Source: Candidatus Heimdallarchaeota archaeon
Lineage (GTDB): Archaea; Asgardarchaeota; Heimdallarchaeia; Heimdallarchaeales; Heimdallarchaeaceae
Direction of reading: 5' to 3'
Length of the DNA stretch: 46,061 bases
NCBI GenBank assembly: GCA_016840095.1
Contig: JAEOSZ010000101.1
Location: forward strand, 1 to 46,061
The notes beneath the pieces were generated by a model, which saw nothing but the letters and a program-made list of their open reading frames with translations, made no database searches and was not told where the DNA came from. Below, piece by piece: positions 25,361 through 34,955 of this stretch; position 1 is the first letter of the stretch, and each line of letters opens with the position of its first letter. Both the position numbers and the translations under genes were made by a program.

Positions 25361-25846
25361 ATGCAGAAGCAAGAAAAACCATCTTCCTTTGATTTAAAAC
25401 AAATCCGTACTATTGCGGATTTTCAATTTGGTAAAGGTGCAGGAGAAGCATTGTTTTCTGAAGAAACTATGGTAGAAAGATCAAAGGGAACAAAAAGAAT
25501 AAGATACATCTATAGAAACAAAGAACGAATCTGTTCCTTTCGTGTGCGTGACGGTTTTTTGATACCTTCTATTCTGGGAGGGGAAATACTGCACAAAAAT
25601 AATTTTGGTTTTACAGTCATTGTAAATGAAGACGCTGATCCTTTTGTAAGAGATGGTAAAACAGTTTTTTCAAAACATATTGTAGATTTAGATGAAGGCA
25701 TCTCTGCTAAAGATGAAGTCATTGTAACAAATCAAAAAGGAGAATTTTTGGGTATTGGTACAGCTAAAATATCAGGAAAACTAATGAAAGAAATGAAATC
25801 AGGAGTTGCTGTAGCAATTAGAAAGGGAATAGGAAAAGAAAAATAA
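25361..25846 (+). CDS. Stand-alone PUA domain protein related to the archaeosine TGT/ArcS tail
   Basis: A 161-residue protein. The first part (IRTIADFQFGKGAGEALF) matches the segment that precedes the PUA domain in archaeosine-pathway enzymes, and residues about 75-155 form a PUA fold ('DPFVRDGKTVFSKHIVDLDEGISAKDEVIVTN', 'FLGIGTAKISG'). PUA domains bind structured RNA. There is no catalytic domain, so it probably guides or assists an RNA enzyme. It converges with the NAC gene. Confidence 0.85.
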   Translation: MQKQEKPSSFDLKQIRTIADFQFGKGAGEALFSEETMVERSKGTKRIRYIYRNKERICSFRVRDGFLIPSILGGEILHKNNFGFTVIVNEDADPFVRDGKTVFSKHIVDLDEGISAKDEVIVTNQKGEFLGIGTAKISGKLMKEMKSGVAVAIRKGIGKEK

Positions 25847-25849
25847 TCA

Positions 25850-26221
25850 CTATTTGCTTTTGAGTCTGACAATAGCTCCAGCTAAATCTCCATTTTCTTC
25901 CTCAAGTGCTTTTTGTGCTTCTTCTTTTGAAACACCTGCTTGAGCCATAACTAATTCAACGTCCGAATCAGTAAAATCAACTCCAGCTGCTACTCCTTCT
26001 TCAGTTCCTCTTGGTCTATCTGTTCCAGGACCTACTATCTGAAAAGTATCTGATTCCATCATTCCTGGAATGAAAGCTTTCATAACAGTTGTTGGATGAA
26101 TTACTGTTTCTTTATCTGCGAAACGTATAATGACTTCTTCAACACCTTCTAATTCAATTTGTCTCATTCTTGCTTGCATTCTCTTTGCATCACGAGGAGA
26201 CATAGGTCTTCTTCCACTCAT
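25850..26221 (-). CDS. nac: Nascent polypeptide-associated complex protein (aNAC)
   Basis: Homodimeric ribosome-bound chaperone. It has a basic N-terminal helix (SPRDAKRMQARMRQ), a NAC domain ('VIIRFADKETVIHPTTVMKAF' then 'TFQIVG'), and a C-terminal UBA domain from about residue 85 ('DVELVMAQAGVSKEEAQKALEEENGDLAGAI'). The ATG at 26221 is preferred to one slightly upstream. It is the last gene in the minus-strand group with the small membrane protein and ATP synthase F and H. Confidence 0.95.
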   Translation of the reverse strand: MSGRRPMSPRDAKRMQARMRQIELEGVEEVIIRFADKETVIHPTTVMKAFIPGMMESDTFQIVGPGTDRPRGTEEGVAAGVDFTDSDVELVMAQAGVSKEEAQKALEEENGDLAGAIVRLKSK

Positions 26222-26236
26222 TGTAATCACTCTTAC

Positions 26237-26503
26237 CTAATCGTTTGTTTTTTTATATTCTTCTATTTGTTCATCAAAGACTTCTTCTTTGGGGGCTCTA
26301 TTTTTGAGAAAAATCCTTCCTACCCAAGCAATAAACAGTAGTGCTATAGAAATAATAATGAAAACAGTTATAGCTAAACCTAGATAAGCATCAAAGAATC
26401 GATCTTCCCAAATAATTGGCATAATAATTGTCCAAACTAGAAGAAATCCAATAATTGAGAGTGAACCAAAAATCATCACCAAACCAATTATTTTGTCATT
26501 CAT
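26237..26503 (-). CDS. Small two-pass membrane protein, unknown
   Basis: With the ATG at 26503 the protein has 88 residues and a GGAG ribosome binding site upstream. Two hydrophobic helices are evident at about 5-28 (IIGLVMIFGSLSIIGFLLVW) and 42-66 (LGLAITVFIIISIALLFIAW). A short loop rich in aromatic and acidic residues (IIWEDRFFDAY) joins them, and the tail is charged (KEEVFDEQIEEYKK). No family is recognised. It lies between NAC and ATP synthase subunit F and is probably cotranscribed with both. Confidence 0.8.
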   Translation of the reverse strand: MNDKIIGLVMIFGSLSIIGFLLVWTIIMPIIWEDRFFDAYLGLAITVFIIISIALLFIAWVGRIFLKNRAPKEEVFDEQIEEYKKTND

Positions 26504-26554
26504 ATCAATATTCTCCAACAAAAGAAGAAAAAACAATCTTAAAGACTTTTCCCA

Positions 26555-26884
26555 TTACATTTCAATATCAATGCCTAAGGCCATTTTAATCAAAGCTCGT
26601 ACTTTGTCTTCAGCACCTTCATATTGTGCTTTTTTACCTGGCACCTCAACAATAACAGGATAGGGATTTAATTTTATTCTTCTTAGGACCGCTTCATTTG
26701 CTTTTGCTACCTCTTCGGTTATAATAAGAATAGCAATTTCAGGGTCATCAGATAATGTTCTCAACAATGATCCAGCTTTTTCAGGCTCTTCAGTAAACAC
26801 TTGCGATATTCCCGACAGTTTAAACCCTAATGATGTTTCTTCATCACCAATGCTTACTATTTTGTTTCTTTGAGGAGAACTCAT
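26555..26884 (-). CDS. atpF: A-type ATP synthase subunit F
   Basis: A 109-residue Rossmann-like subunit of the central stalk. 'IVSIGDEETSLGFKLSGI' is the family start, followed by 'ETSLG' and 'ILIITEEVA', then 'YPVIVEVPGKKAQYEG'. It follows the subunit H gene on the minus strand, so H and F form a small operon apart from A/B and D. Confidence 0.93.
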   Translation of the reverse strand: MSSPQRNKIVSIGDEETSLGFKLSGISQVFTEEPEKAGSLLRTLSDDPEIAILIITEEVAKANEAVLRRIKLNPYPVIVEVPGKKAQYEGAEDKVRALIKMALGIDIEM

Positions 26885-26904
26885 TCAAATCACGTAATAA
26901 AGAA

Positions 26905-27213
26905 TTATAAAACTTCAGTGAGAACTTTATCGATAGCTTCTTTCTCAATCTTTTTTGCTTTTTCTTTGAGTTTGCTTTGGGATTCTTCAAACCCTTTGTT
27001 CATTGTAGCAAATTCTTTCTCAACTCTACCCTCAACACCGGAAAGAACTTTATCAGCTTCTTCTTTTGCTTGAATTTCTGCATCCCTAATCTTCAATATA
27101 GAAGTCTTTTCAGCTTCTAAAACAGCATTCTGTTTGGTTATTTCTGTTTGCTTGATTTTCTCTTCGCAATCTCTTTCTGTTTTTCTTATCTTTTTAAGAA
27201 ATTCAACGCTCAT
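26905..27213 (-). CDS. ahaH: A-type ATP synthase subunit H (peripheral stalk)
   Basis: A 102-residue protein that is almost entirely one charged alpha helix with heptad-like spacing ('EFLKKIRKTERDCEEKIKQ', 'AEKTSILKIRDAEIQAKEEADKVL'). This fits subunit H (also called G), which pairs with subunit E in the peripheral stalk. The call relies on helical pattern and on the adjacent subunit F gene, because sequence in this family is poorly conserved. The ATG at 27213 is preferred to one 12 bases upstream. Confidence 0.85.
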   Translation of the reverse strand: MSVEFLKKIRKTERDCEEKIKQTEITKQNAVLEAEKTSILKIRDAEIQAKEEADKVLSGVEGRVEKEFATMNKGFEESQSKLKEKAKKIEKEAIDKVLTEVL

Positions 27214-27343
27214 AGTATCTACCACGACAATATTTGTCCAGTTAAATGAATAGCATAAATTACTCTTTTAAAGGATTCTGTTGCACCTTATTATCCAAAG
27301 ATATGACGAAAGAGATTTAATTCAACACGTAAAAGGATGATTG

Positions 27344-28708
27344 ATGAGAAGAAAATATTTTGGAACAAATGGGATCAGAGGAGTTGTAGGAGATTTAATC
27401 ACCCCAGAGTTTATTTCCAAAATGAGTTCTGCCATCGCTTCTTATATGCTAGACAAAGGAACTATGGTAATTGGTTCAGATTCTAGATTAAGTAGCCCTT
27501 CACTCAAAGAAGAAGTAATTTCAAGCTTCTTAGAACAAGATATAGAAGTAATAGATCTGGGGATTGTCCCTACACCTCTAGTTCAATATGCAGTCCCTCA
27601 TTTGCATGCACAAATGGGAATAGTTGTAACGGCAAGCCACAATCCTCCGGAATTTAACGGAATCAAAGTAATAGATTCGGATGGAATAGAAATCGATATA
27701 GCAAAACAGAAGAGAATTGAAGAAATTTATGAAACTGAAATCTATCAAATTGATAAAACAAAAACGATTAACAAAATAACAGAGATGAATCTAACATCTG
27801 AATATGTAGATCAAATTATCAGTTTGGTAGATGCCGATTTAATACGAAAGAGTAAACTTATAGCTGTAGTTGATGGTGGAAACGGTGTAGGTGGTTTGGT
27901 AACCCCCCATTTACTTGGAGAATTAGGTATAAAGGTAGTATCTGTTAACTGTCAGCTCGATGGAAAATTTCCAGGAAGAGGTGTAGAACCTGACCCAGTA
28001 AAGCTTAGTACGATGGGATTTGTAGCAAATCAAACTAAAGCTCATTTTTGTGTTGCTCATGATGGAGATGCAGATCGAGCAATCTTTGGTGATGAAAAAG
28101 GTAAAATCTATTTTGGGGACAAATCAATTGTACTATTCGAAAAATGGATTTTACAAAAATCCAACAACAAACAATTTGTAACTCCAGTTAGCTCTTCTTC
28201 TGCAGTTAGTGATATCGCAGAAGAGTTAGGTGGAACCGTAATATGGACACCTGTTGGATGCATCTATGTCAGTAGAAAGATGATTGAAAATAACAGTATA
28301 TTGGGAGGAGAAGAAAATGGAGGATTGTTCTATGCACCTCACCAAAGCGTTAGAGATGGAATGATGGCGGCAGCACTGATGGCTAATATCTTAGCTGAAT
28401 CCAAAGAAAAGTTGAGTGATTTATCTTTAAAATTACCTCAATATTTTCAAGCAAAAGAAAAGATCATGTGTCCTAACGAACTTAAGTTTAGGGTAATGGA
28501 CCACATCCAAAGCATTGCTCAAGCAGATGAAGTAATCTCAGTTGATGGAGTTAAGTTATTCTTTACTGATGGTTGGATATTGATAAGACCATCTGGAACT
28601 GAACCTATTTTTAGAATCTTTGTAGAAGCTAAGAGTAGTAAAAATGTTGAGGTTCTACTCAAACAAGGTTTAAGTCTAGTAAAACAAGCTTTAAAGAAAT
28701 ATCAATAA
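27344..28708 (+). CDS. glmM: Phosphoglucosamine mutase/phosphomannomutase
   Basis: An alpha-D-phosphohexomutase of 454 residues. Motifs in order: 'YFGTNGIRGVVG' near the N-terminus, phosphoserine loop 'TASHNPPEFNGIK', metal loop 'DGDADRAIF', sugar loop 'GGEENGGLFY', and phosphate-binding 'RPSGTEPIFRIFVEA' at the end. Archaeal members convert glucosamine-6-P or mannose-6-P to the 1-phosphates for surface glycans and nucleotide sugars. The sequence alone does not settle the substrate. An AAAGGATGA ribosome binding site precedes the ATG at 27344. Confidence 0.93.
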   Translation: MRRKYFGTNGIRGVVGDLITPEFISKMSSAIASYMLDKGTMVIGSDSRLSSPSLKEEVISSFLEQDIEVIDLGIVPTPLVQYAVPHLHAQMGIVVTASHNPPEFNGIKVIDSDGIEIDIAKQKRIEEIYETEIYQIDKTKTINKITEMNLTSEYVDQIISLVDADLIRKSKLIAVVDGGNGVGGLVTPHLLGELGIKVVSVNCQLDGKFPGRGVEPDPVKLSTMGFVANQTKAHFCVAHDGDADRAIFGDEKGKIYFGDKSIVLFEKWILQKSNNKQFVTPVSSSSAVSDIAEELGGTVIWTPVGCIYVSRKMIENNSILGGEENGGLFYAPHQSVRDGMMAAALMANILAESKEKLSDLSLKLPQYFQAKEKIMCPNELKFRVMDHIQSIAQADEVISVDGVKLFFTDGWILIRPSGTEPIFRIFVEAKSSKNVEVLLKQGLSLVKQALKKYQ

Positions 28709-28841
28709 ACCTTGAAAATCTGAAAGTGTTCTAAGATTTGTTATCTTCTCTGTAAAAGACTAAATTAGATAAAAGAGAGAGATTTAACAAAACTTAAAAA
28801 AAGAAATCATTAAGTTGGGTAGCAAGCAGAGAGTATGAAAG

Positions 28842-30629
28842 ATGACTACAGCTAATACTGAGCAAATCGGTTTAATTGATAGAATCTCTGGACCAGTTGT
28901 TCAAGCTTCTAACATGTTAGGATCTAAGCTATATGATGTAGCAAGAGTAGGTGATGAAAAGCTAGTAGGAGAGATTATCAGACTTATTGGTGACCTAGCA
29001 ACTATTCAAGTTTATGAGAGCACAGAAGGGTTAACTCCTGGAGAACCTGTCTATTTGACAAATGCTCCTCTTTCAGTTGAACTTGGACCAGGTTTGATGA
29101 GACAAATTTTTGATGGAATTCAAAGACCATTACCAGTTATCCGAGAAGTTTCGGGTGATTTCATTGCAAGAGGAATTGAAATTCCTGGTCTAGATCACAA
29201 GAAATTGTGGGATTTTGCACCTAGTTTGAAAGTAGGAGACAAAGTAGTTGGTGGAGATATTTTAGGTGAGATTCCTGAAACTCCAACAGTGGATTTCAAG
29301 TTAATGGTTCCTCCTAATATTCAAGGAAAAATTGATTTTATTGCACAAAGAGGAGATTATACTGTAGATGATTTATCAACTACTATAGCTACTCCTTCTG
29401 GCGATAAAGTAGACTTAAAGTTCTTTCATAGATGGCCAGTTAGACGACCTAGACCATATCATCAAAGGTTACCATCCAATGTACCTTTAATTACGGGGCA
29501 ACGAATTTTTGATACTATAGCACCTATAGCTAAAGGTGGAACTGGGGCAATTCCAGGGGGATTTGGAACTGGTAAAACAGTAAGTCAACACCAATTAGCA
29601 AAATGGTCAGATGCTAAAATCGTAGTATACGTTGGTTGTGGAGAGAGAGGAAACGAGATGACAGATGTACTTAGAGAGTTTCCAAAACTAGTAGATCCAT
29701 ATACAGGAGGACCTTTGATGGATAGAACAGTATTAATCGCTAATACATCAAATATGCCTGTTGCTGCTCGAGAAGCAAGTGTATATACAGGTATAACACT
29801 TGCAGAGTTCTTCCGTGATATGGGGTATGATGTAGCTATGATGGCAGATAGTACATCACGTTGGGCAGAAGCTATGAGAGAAATTTCAGGAAGATTAGAA
29901 GAAATGCCTGGTGAAGAATCATTCCCAGCATATCTATCCTCAAGAATTGCAGAATACTATGAGAGAGCAGGACGAGTACTAACAATTGGAACTAAACCAA
30001 GAGAAGCCAGTATTACAGTAGTCGGTGCTGTAAGTCCCCCAGGTGGAGATTTCAGTGAGCCTGTAACTCAAAATACATTGAGAATAGTAAAAGTATTTTG
30101 GGCCCTCTCTAAAGATTTAGCTAGTCGTAGACATTTTCCAGCAATTGACTATCTACTAAGTTACACACTTTATTGGTCAGCTTTGGAAGATTTTTATTCT
30201 GAGAATGTCAGTACAGAATTTCCAACATTACGAAGTGAGACTTTAGCACTTCTCCAGAAAGACAAAGAGTTACAGGATATTGTAGCTCTAGTTGGACCAG
30301 ATGCTTTACCTCCAAGTGAAAAGATTATTCTTGAAACAGCAAGAATGATTAAAGAAGATTTCTTACAACAAAATGCATTTCATGAAACAGATAGTTTCTG
30401 TGGTCTAGACAAACAATATCTAATGTTGAAGACAATTCTACGATTTTATGAAAAAGCTCAAGATCTCTATCGACGTGGTGCAATGGTAGCAGACATATTT
30501 GAACACGAGCTAGTAATTAGAATTGCAAGAATGAAATACATTGATAGAAGTGAAGTTGAAGAAAGTCTTAATCAATTGATGAAAGAGATAGATGGTTTGA
30601 CACCCGATAATTTTGGTGTGGAGGATTAA
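28842..30629 (+). CDS. atpA: A-type ATP synthase subunit A (catalytic)
   Basis: The catalytic nucleotide-binding subunit, 595 residues. The P-loop lies at 238-246 (PGGFGTGKT), preceded by the non-homologous insertion typical of subunit A ('[13 protein letters not shown]'), with 'GCGERGNEM' and '[19 protein letters not shown]' following. No intein interrupts the P-loop region. Subunit B starts three bases after the stop, so the two are cotranscribed. The 133 bases upstream hold no gene and carry AT-rich promoter-like sequence. Confidence 0.98.
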   Translation: MTTANTEQIGLIDRISGPVVQASNMLGSKLYDVARVGDEKLVGEIIRLIGDLATIQVYESTEGLTPGEPVYLTNAPLSVELGPGLMRQIFDGIQRPLPVIREVSGDFIARGIEIPGLDHKKLWDFAPSLKVGDKVVGGDILGEIPETPTVDFKLMVPPNIQGKIDFIAQRGDYTVDDLSTTIATPSGDKVDLKFFHRWPVRRPRPYHQRLPSNVPLITGQRIFDTIAPIAKGGTGAIPGGFGTGKTVSQHQLAKWSDAKIVVYVGCGERGNEMTDVLREFPKLVDPYTGGPLMDRTVLIANTSNMPVAAREASVYTGITLAEFFRDMGYDVAMMADSTSRWAEAMREISGRLEEMPGEESFPAYLSSRIAEYYERAGRVLTIGTKPREASITVVGAVSPPGGDFSEPVTQNTLRIVKVFWALSKDLASRRHFPAIDYLLSYTLYWSALEDFYSENVSTEFPTLRSETLALLQKDKELQDIVALVGPDALPPSEKIILETARMIKEDFLQQNAFHETDSFCGLDKQYLMLKTILRFYEKAQDLYRRGAMVADIFEHELVIRIARMKYIDRSEVEESLNQLMKEIDGLTPDNFGVED

Positions 30630-30631
30630 AA

Positions 30632-32074
30632 ATGACTATACAAGAAAAATATGAAACTAGAGAATTTAAAACAGTTACAGAAGTTTCAGGACCTTTGATG
30701 TTTGTAGATTTACAAGGAATGGGAGGAGTATCTTATGCTGAAATTGTTGAAATCACTACAACTACAGGAGAAAGAAGAAGAGGACAAGTATTGGATGTTT
30801 CTAAAGATCTTGCAGTTATCCAATGTTTTGAAGGTACTTCTGGCCTTGAAACAAAAGATACTACTTGCAGATTTCTTGGTGACACAATGAAAATTGGTGT
30901 TAGCCCTGAAATGCTTGGACGAGTCTTTAATGGTAGAGGTGAACCAATTGACGGAGGAGGAGACATTGTTCCAGACAAGATTCTAGATATTACAGGATCG
31001 CCTATTAATCCATCCGCAAGACAATATCCAAAAGAATTCATTGAAACAGGCATTAGTACAATTGACACATTGTTGACACTTGTCAGAGGTCAAAAACTAC
31101 CTCTGTTCAGCGGAAGTGGTCTTCCTCACAACATGCTAGCAGCACAGATTGCAAGACAAGCAAAAGTTTTAGGAGCCGAAGAAGAATTTGCTGTTATCTT
31201 CTCAGCAATGGGTATCACAGCTGACGAAGCTAGGTTTTTCAGAGATGATTTTGAGCAAACGGGAGCTTTAGACAAAGTGGTTCTTTTCCTTAACTTAGCA
31301 GATGATCCAGCGATTGAACGTCTATTAACACCTCGTCTAGCTTTAACCGCTGCAGAACATCTAGCATTTGATCACGATTATCAGGTACTTGTTATTCTTA
31401 CAGATATAACTGCATATGCAGAATCTCTTCGAGAAGTTGCAGCAGCAAGAAGCGAAGTTCCAAGCAGAAGAGGTTATCCAGGTTACATGTATTCAGATTT
31501 TTCAACTATTTATGAAAGAGCAGGAAGAATACATGGTAAGAAGGGTTCAATTACTCAAATTCCAATTTTAACTCTGCCAAACTACGATATAACACATCCC
31601 GTCCCTGATCTTACAGGATATATAACAGAAGGGCAAGTCTATGTTGATGTTGGTTTAAATCGTAAAGGATTATATCCTCCAATTAACCCATTACCTTCCC
31701 TTTCAAGATTAATGAAGGATACAATTGGACAAGGTTCAACAAGAAGTGATCACAAATATGTTCAAGATCAGTTATATGCATTATATGCAACTGGTAAAGA
31801 TTTGAGAGATCTTGTAGCTGTAGTTGGTGATGAATCTCTATCGGATATCGATAAAAAGACTCTTGAATTTGCTGAACAGTTCGAAGAAAAATTCATCAAT
31901 CAAGATTACTATGAGGACAGATCTATTTTTGAATCATTAGATATTGGTTGGGAACTATTGGGCTTATTTGAAGATCCTTACAGGGTTTTGAAGCGTATTC
32001 CTTCTGAATTTATTGATAAATTTCACTTAGATAAAAGAGACAAAAAAACAGATTTCAACACTGTTGATATTTAA
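30632..32074 (+). CDS. atpB: A-type ATP synthase subunit B (regulatory)
   Basis: Non-catalytic nucleotide-binding subunit, 480 residues. The site that corresponds to the P-loop is '[22 protein letters not shown]', lacking the GKT lysine as in all B subunits. '[36 protein letters not shown]' is strongly conserved. The next gene on this strand is not subunit D but a tRNA, since D is at 19348-19995. Confidence 0.98.
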   Translation: MTIQEKYETREFKTVTEVSGPLMFVDLQGMGGVSYAEIVEITTTTGERRRGQVLDVSKDLAVIQCFEGTSGLETKDTTCRFLGDTMKIGVSPEMLGRVFNGRGEPIDGGGDIVPDKILDITGSPINPSARQYPKEFIETGISTIDTLLTLVRGQKLPLFSGSGLPHNMLAAQIARQAKVLGAEEEFAVIFSAMGITADEARFFRDDFEQTGALDKVVLFLNLADDPAIERLLTPRLALTAAEHLAFDHDYQVLVILTDITAYAESLREVAAARSEVPSRRGYPGYMYSDFSTIYERAGRIHGKKGSITQIPILTLPNYDITHPVPDLTGYITEGQVYVDVGLNRKGLYPPINPLPSLSRLMKDTIGQGSTRSDHKYVQDQLYALYATGKDLRDLVAVVGDESLSDIDKKTLEFAEQFEEKFINQDYYEDRSIFESLDIGWELLGLFEDPYRVLKRIPSEFIDKFHLDKRDKKTDFNTVDI

Positions 32075-32080
32075 TCTAGT

Positions 32081-32099
32081 TCTCTTTTTTTCTTTTTAT
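32081..32099 (+). terminator. T-rich terminator after the ATP synthase A/B operon
   Basis: TCTCTTTTTTTCTTTTTAT begins seven bases after the atpB stop and runs into the end of the convergent comB gene. It fits an archaeal transcription stop. Confidence 0.5.
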
Positions 32100-32857
32100 T
32101 CAAGCACAATACAATCAGAATCATCTATTTTAAGCCATTTTTTCACTTTCAAAAAATCACCTAATCTATCGATTGAAATTGAAAAATGTATATCTCTCTC
32201 AAATCCCAATTTGGTTAGATATCTTCCATTCTTAGATTTGATAAGTAAATCTTTGATATCTGCTTCTTCATCTAACAATCTAGTAGTTTTATCCCAAAAT
32301 TCATCCCTATTGGTAATTTGGAAGTTTCTTGTTTCAGTGATTTTTCTTGCTATGAGAGCGCTTGTTATCCAATCCTCTACAATATAGTCATCTAAATTAT
32401 AATGATTGCCTGCAGGAATAATGACAATGTTTTTTTCCTTTTGAAAAGCCAGTTTCCCAACAGTTTCAGAAAGAGAAGTCATATTTACAAGCGCAGCAAG
32501 ATAAACATTCTTCATATTTTTAAGTTGAATCAATGTCTTTGCTCCATTACTAGATGTAAAAATTGCATTCTTGTTTTGAATTCTCTCCTTTGAAATCTCA
32601 GTAGGAGAATTTCCATAATCAAATCCTGGAATTCTTATACCTTTTTCTTCACCAATCAGTAAACAGTCTGAACACTTTTGTTTCTGTACAAATCTAGCGT
32701 CATGTTGATTATTAACAACATAAATCGTTTTAATGCCATAATTTGCTAAAACTGCTAGAGTTGTTGTTGCTCTAAATGTATCAACTACTATGAAGTAATC
32801 TTCATCATTAAATTCAAACTGTGTTATTAACTTTGGTCTAATAATAAAGATGTTCAT
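32096..32857 (-). CDS. comB: 2-phosphosulfolactate phosphatase family protein (ComB)
   Basis: A 253-residue ComB-family protein. The active-site strand is 'VVDTFRATTTLAVLANYG', followed by 'LIGEEKGIRIPGFDYGNSPTEI', 'FTSSNGAKTL', and 'IPAGNHYNLDDYIVEDW'. ComB hydrolyses phosphosulfolactate in coenzyme M synthesis, but the family also occurs in organisms without methanogenesis, where its substrate is less clear. No other coenzyme M gene is in this window. Confidence 0.88.
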   Translation of the reverse strand: MNIFIIRPKLITQFEFNDEDYFIVVDTFRATTTLAVLANYGIKTIYVVNNQHDARFVQKQKCSDCLLIGEEKGIRIPGFDYGNSPTEISKERIQNKNAIFTSSNGAKTLIQLKNMKNVYLAALVNMTSLSETVGKLAFQKEKNIVIIPAGNHYNLDDYIVEDWITSALIARKITETRNFQITNRDEFWDKTTRLLDEEADIKDLLIKSKNGRYLTKLGFERDIHFSISIDRLGDFLKVKKWLKIDDSDCIVLE

Positions 32858-32949
32858 TTAACCAGCTCTTGAGAGTTTTTTATCATAATTTATATTTCAT
32901 AATTTTTATAATCAGGCTAAGAATTGGTAGATGAAAGACAAATAAGTAT

Positions 32950-33026
32950 GGTCGGATGGTCTAGCTTGGTAAGATTTTTGCTTCGGGAGTAAAGGATCCT
33001 GGGTTCAAATCCCAGTCCGACCACCA
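32950..33026 (+). tRNA. tRNA-Pro (anticodon CGG)
   Basis: Acceptor stem GGTCGGA/TCCGACC, D arm GTCT/AGAT, anticodon stem TTTGC/GTAAA with loop TTCGGGA (anticodon CGG), and T arm CTGGG/CCCAG with loop TTCAAAT. The 3' end A-CCA is encoded at 33023-33026. No intron is present. Confidence 0.93.
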
Positions 33027-33030
33027 AATC

Positions 33031-33543
33031 TTATTCGATATCTACACATGTTTTGTATTTTCCTCGAGTATATGTTAACATGTCTGGAAAGCTCTCTTCT
33101 TTCCATTTTTCATCTAAATGAAAAGCTACTACTTCTCCAATGAATAAATCATGTGAACCTAATTCTATAATCTGATAAACTTTACACTCTAAACTTACAG
33201 GACACTCTTCAATGTAAGGGGCGTTTATGTTTTCACTTTCTCCTTTTGTGAAATTACACTCTTTCCATTTATCATGTTCTCTACCAGATTTAGTTCCACA
33301 GAATTCTACTTGCTCTAGCATACTTGCAGTAGGGATATTTAGAACAAATTCTTCAGAATTCTTAATCAAATCATAAGAAAATCTTGATTTTCTAATTGCT
33401 ATAGAAACATAAGGAGGGTTAGAGCTACTGGTTCCCCCCCAAGCTAAAGTGATTATTGATTCTTTGTCTTCATAAGCTGCCGATACTAGCATAACTGGAT
33501 TTGGATAAAGAGCTGAGTTCTTTATTTCTTGTAATTTTTTCAT
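33031..33543 (-). CDS. Flavin reductase-like domain protein
   Basis: A 170-residue FMN-binding split-barrel protein of the flavoredoxin/flavin reductase type. It has 'NPVMLVSAAYEDKESIITLAWGGTSSSNPPYVSIAIRKSRFS', the FMN-binding start, then 'EEFVLNIPTASMLEQVEFCGTKSGREHDKW', 'EECPVSLECKV', and a C-terminal 'HDLFIGEVVAFHLDE'. Such proteins bind FMN and act in electron transfer or as reductase partners; the physiological partner is unknown. The ATG at 33543 is preferred to an earlier one at 33552. It is 50 bases downstream of the VOC gene, so they could share a transcript. Confidence 0.9.
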   Translation of the reverse strand: MKKLQEIKNSALYPNPVMLVSAAYEDKESIITLAWGGTSSSNPPYVSIAIRKSRFSYDLIKNSEEFVLNIPTASMLEQVEFCGTKSGREHDKWKECNFTKGESENINAPYIEECPVSLECKVYQIIELGSHDLFIGEVVAFHLDEKWKEESFPDMLTYTRGKYKTCVDIE

Positions 33544-33592
33544 ATTTCTCAATATGTTCTAAATATAAAAGGAAATAAACTTTTCTTGTATT

Positions 33593-34141
33593 CTATGCTT
33601 CTCCTAATTTTTCTGTAGATTTCATCAAGGCACCAATATTCGAAGGAGTAAAGAACCCATCAAAATCTCCAAAACGCTGAACATATTCAATAATATGGTT
33701 ACCTGCCTCTGTTGGTTTAGTAAATATTTGTTTAATTCCTTCTTCTTCACTTCCAATAATACTGGAGGTAGTGAATTCTACACCTCTACTTTTCTGAATT
33801 TCTACAACCCTTTCTATATCATGAACTAAATATGCGAAGTGATGAACTCTTCCACCATATTTTTTGACATATTTTTCTACAATAGAGTCCTCTGCTAGAC
33901 CCTCACTTACAACTATTACTGGTAGTGTATCATGAAGACGAAGTGTGCTTGTAATAGCATTCATAGAAATGACCTTGAAGGATTTATGCTCTTGATAAGG
34001 TACCAAATTGGCAAGTTCAGTCATTGCTTTTTCTCTTTTTCCCATTTTGACACGATAAGCAATGTGATCTAATTTTATAATAAGATCACCTAGACCAGTC
34101 TGTTTAACTTCTTCTTGTGCTGTTTTTAGATCAAGTACCAT
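33593..34141 (-). CDS. VOC-superfamily protein related to 4-hydroxyphenylpyruvate dioxygenase
   Basis: A 182-residue protein with two VOC-type half-domains. A probable metal triad is visible: H26 in 'LDHIAYRV', one of H100/H101 in 'GGRVHHFAYLVHDI', and E152 in 'NHIIEYVQR'. The end 'EYVQRFGDFDGFFTPSNIGALMKSTE' resembles the C-terminal portion of hydroxyphenylpyruvate dioxygenases, but the protein is half their length. It could be an epimerase, a lyase or a small dioxygenase. Confidence 0.8.
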   Translation of the reverse strand: MVLDLKTAQEEVKQTGLGDLIIKLDHIAYRVKMGKREKAMTELANLVPYQEHKSFKVISMNAITSTLRLHDTLPVIVVSEGLAEDSIVEKYVKKYGGRVHHFAYLVHDIERVVEIQKSRGVEFTTSSIIGSEEEGIKQIFTKPTEAGNHIIEYVQRFGDFDGFFTPSNIGALMKSTEKLGEA

Positions 34142-34252
34142 AATAAAAACACCTTTGTATTAAGAATAAATCAATATCAATTAAACTTTATTAATTTTCA
34201 AAAAATCATAAGTCACAGTTTTATAATCTGAAAACTAGTTTATTCTTAGATT

Positions 34253-34939
34253 ATGATGAAACTTGAGGAAATACTCGAAGAATTAGAATCCCTTAAGGGT
34301 AGTTCTAAAGACATAGAAGGGATGATAAGGTTCGGTATAAATCCCGAGAAACTATATGGAATAAGAATTCCTGTTTTACGTAAGCTGGCAAAGAAGATTA
34401 AGAAAAATCACCAACTTGCTCAACAATTGTGGGATTTAGGTTATAGAGAAACAATGATTCTTGCAGCTATGATTGATGATGCATCTCTAGTAACAGAAGC
34501 TCAAATGGAACAATGGGTTTCATCTCCATATTTCTCCTATTGGGAAGTTGTTGATCAAGCTTGTATGAACCTTTTCTATTTGACTGATTACGCTTTTTCA
34601 AAAGCTATTGAGTGGAGCAGTAGAGAAGAAGAATTTGTGAAAAGAGCATCTTTTTCACTTATTGCAGTTCTAGCTTGGAAAGACAAAGTTGCAGAAGATC
34701 AGGAATTTATCAGGTTCTTTCCATTTATAGAAAAGGAATCAACAGATGAAAGAAGTAATGTTAAGAATGCGGTAAACTGGGCTTTAAGACAAATTGGAAA
34801 AAGGAATTTAAATCTTAACAGAGAGGCTGTTATTTTAGCAAAGCAAATTCTGGAAATTGATTCGAAAAGTACTAAATGGATTGCAAAGAATGCATTAAAA
34901 GAGCTAGAAAGTGATAAAATTCAATCTAGATTTAACTAG
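34253..34939 (+). CDS. AlkD-like DNA alkylation repair protein
   Basis: A 228-residue HEAT-like repeat protein of the DNA alkylation repair (AlkD) family, whose members are DNA glycosylases for alkylated bases. 'IEGMIRFGINPEKLYGIRIPVLRKLAKKI' is the family start, followed by 'RETMILAAMIDDASLV' and 'YFSYWEVVDQACMNLFYL', and 'NVKNAVNWALRQIGKRN'. All helices of the repeat array seem present. Two consecutive ATG codons (34253, 34256) could start it. It converges with tfe. Confidence 0.9.
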   Translation: MMKLEEILEELESLKGSSKDIEGMIRFGINPEKLYGIRIPVLRKLAKKIKKNHQLAQQLWDLGYRETMILAAMIDDASLVTEAQMEQWVSSPYFSYWEVVDQACMNLFYLTDYAFSKAIEWSSREEEFVKRASFSLIAVLAWKDKVAEDQEFIRFFPFIEKESTDERSNVKNAVNWALRQIGKRNLNLNREAVILAKQILEIDSKSTKWIAKNALKELESDKIQSRFN

Positions 34940-34955
34940 GGATAAAATGTGAGAA

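Noticed and set aside
28842..30629. Intein in the ATP synthase A subunit
   Set aside because: The P-loop region is continuous (PGGFGTGKT followed directly by the normal sequence) and the length is standard.
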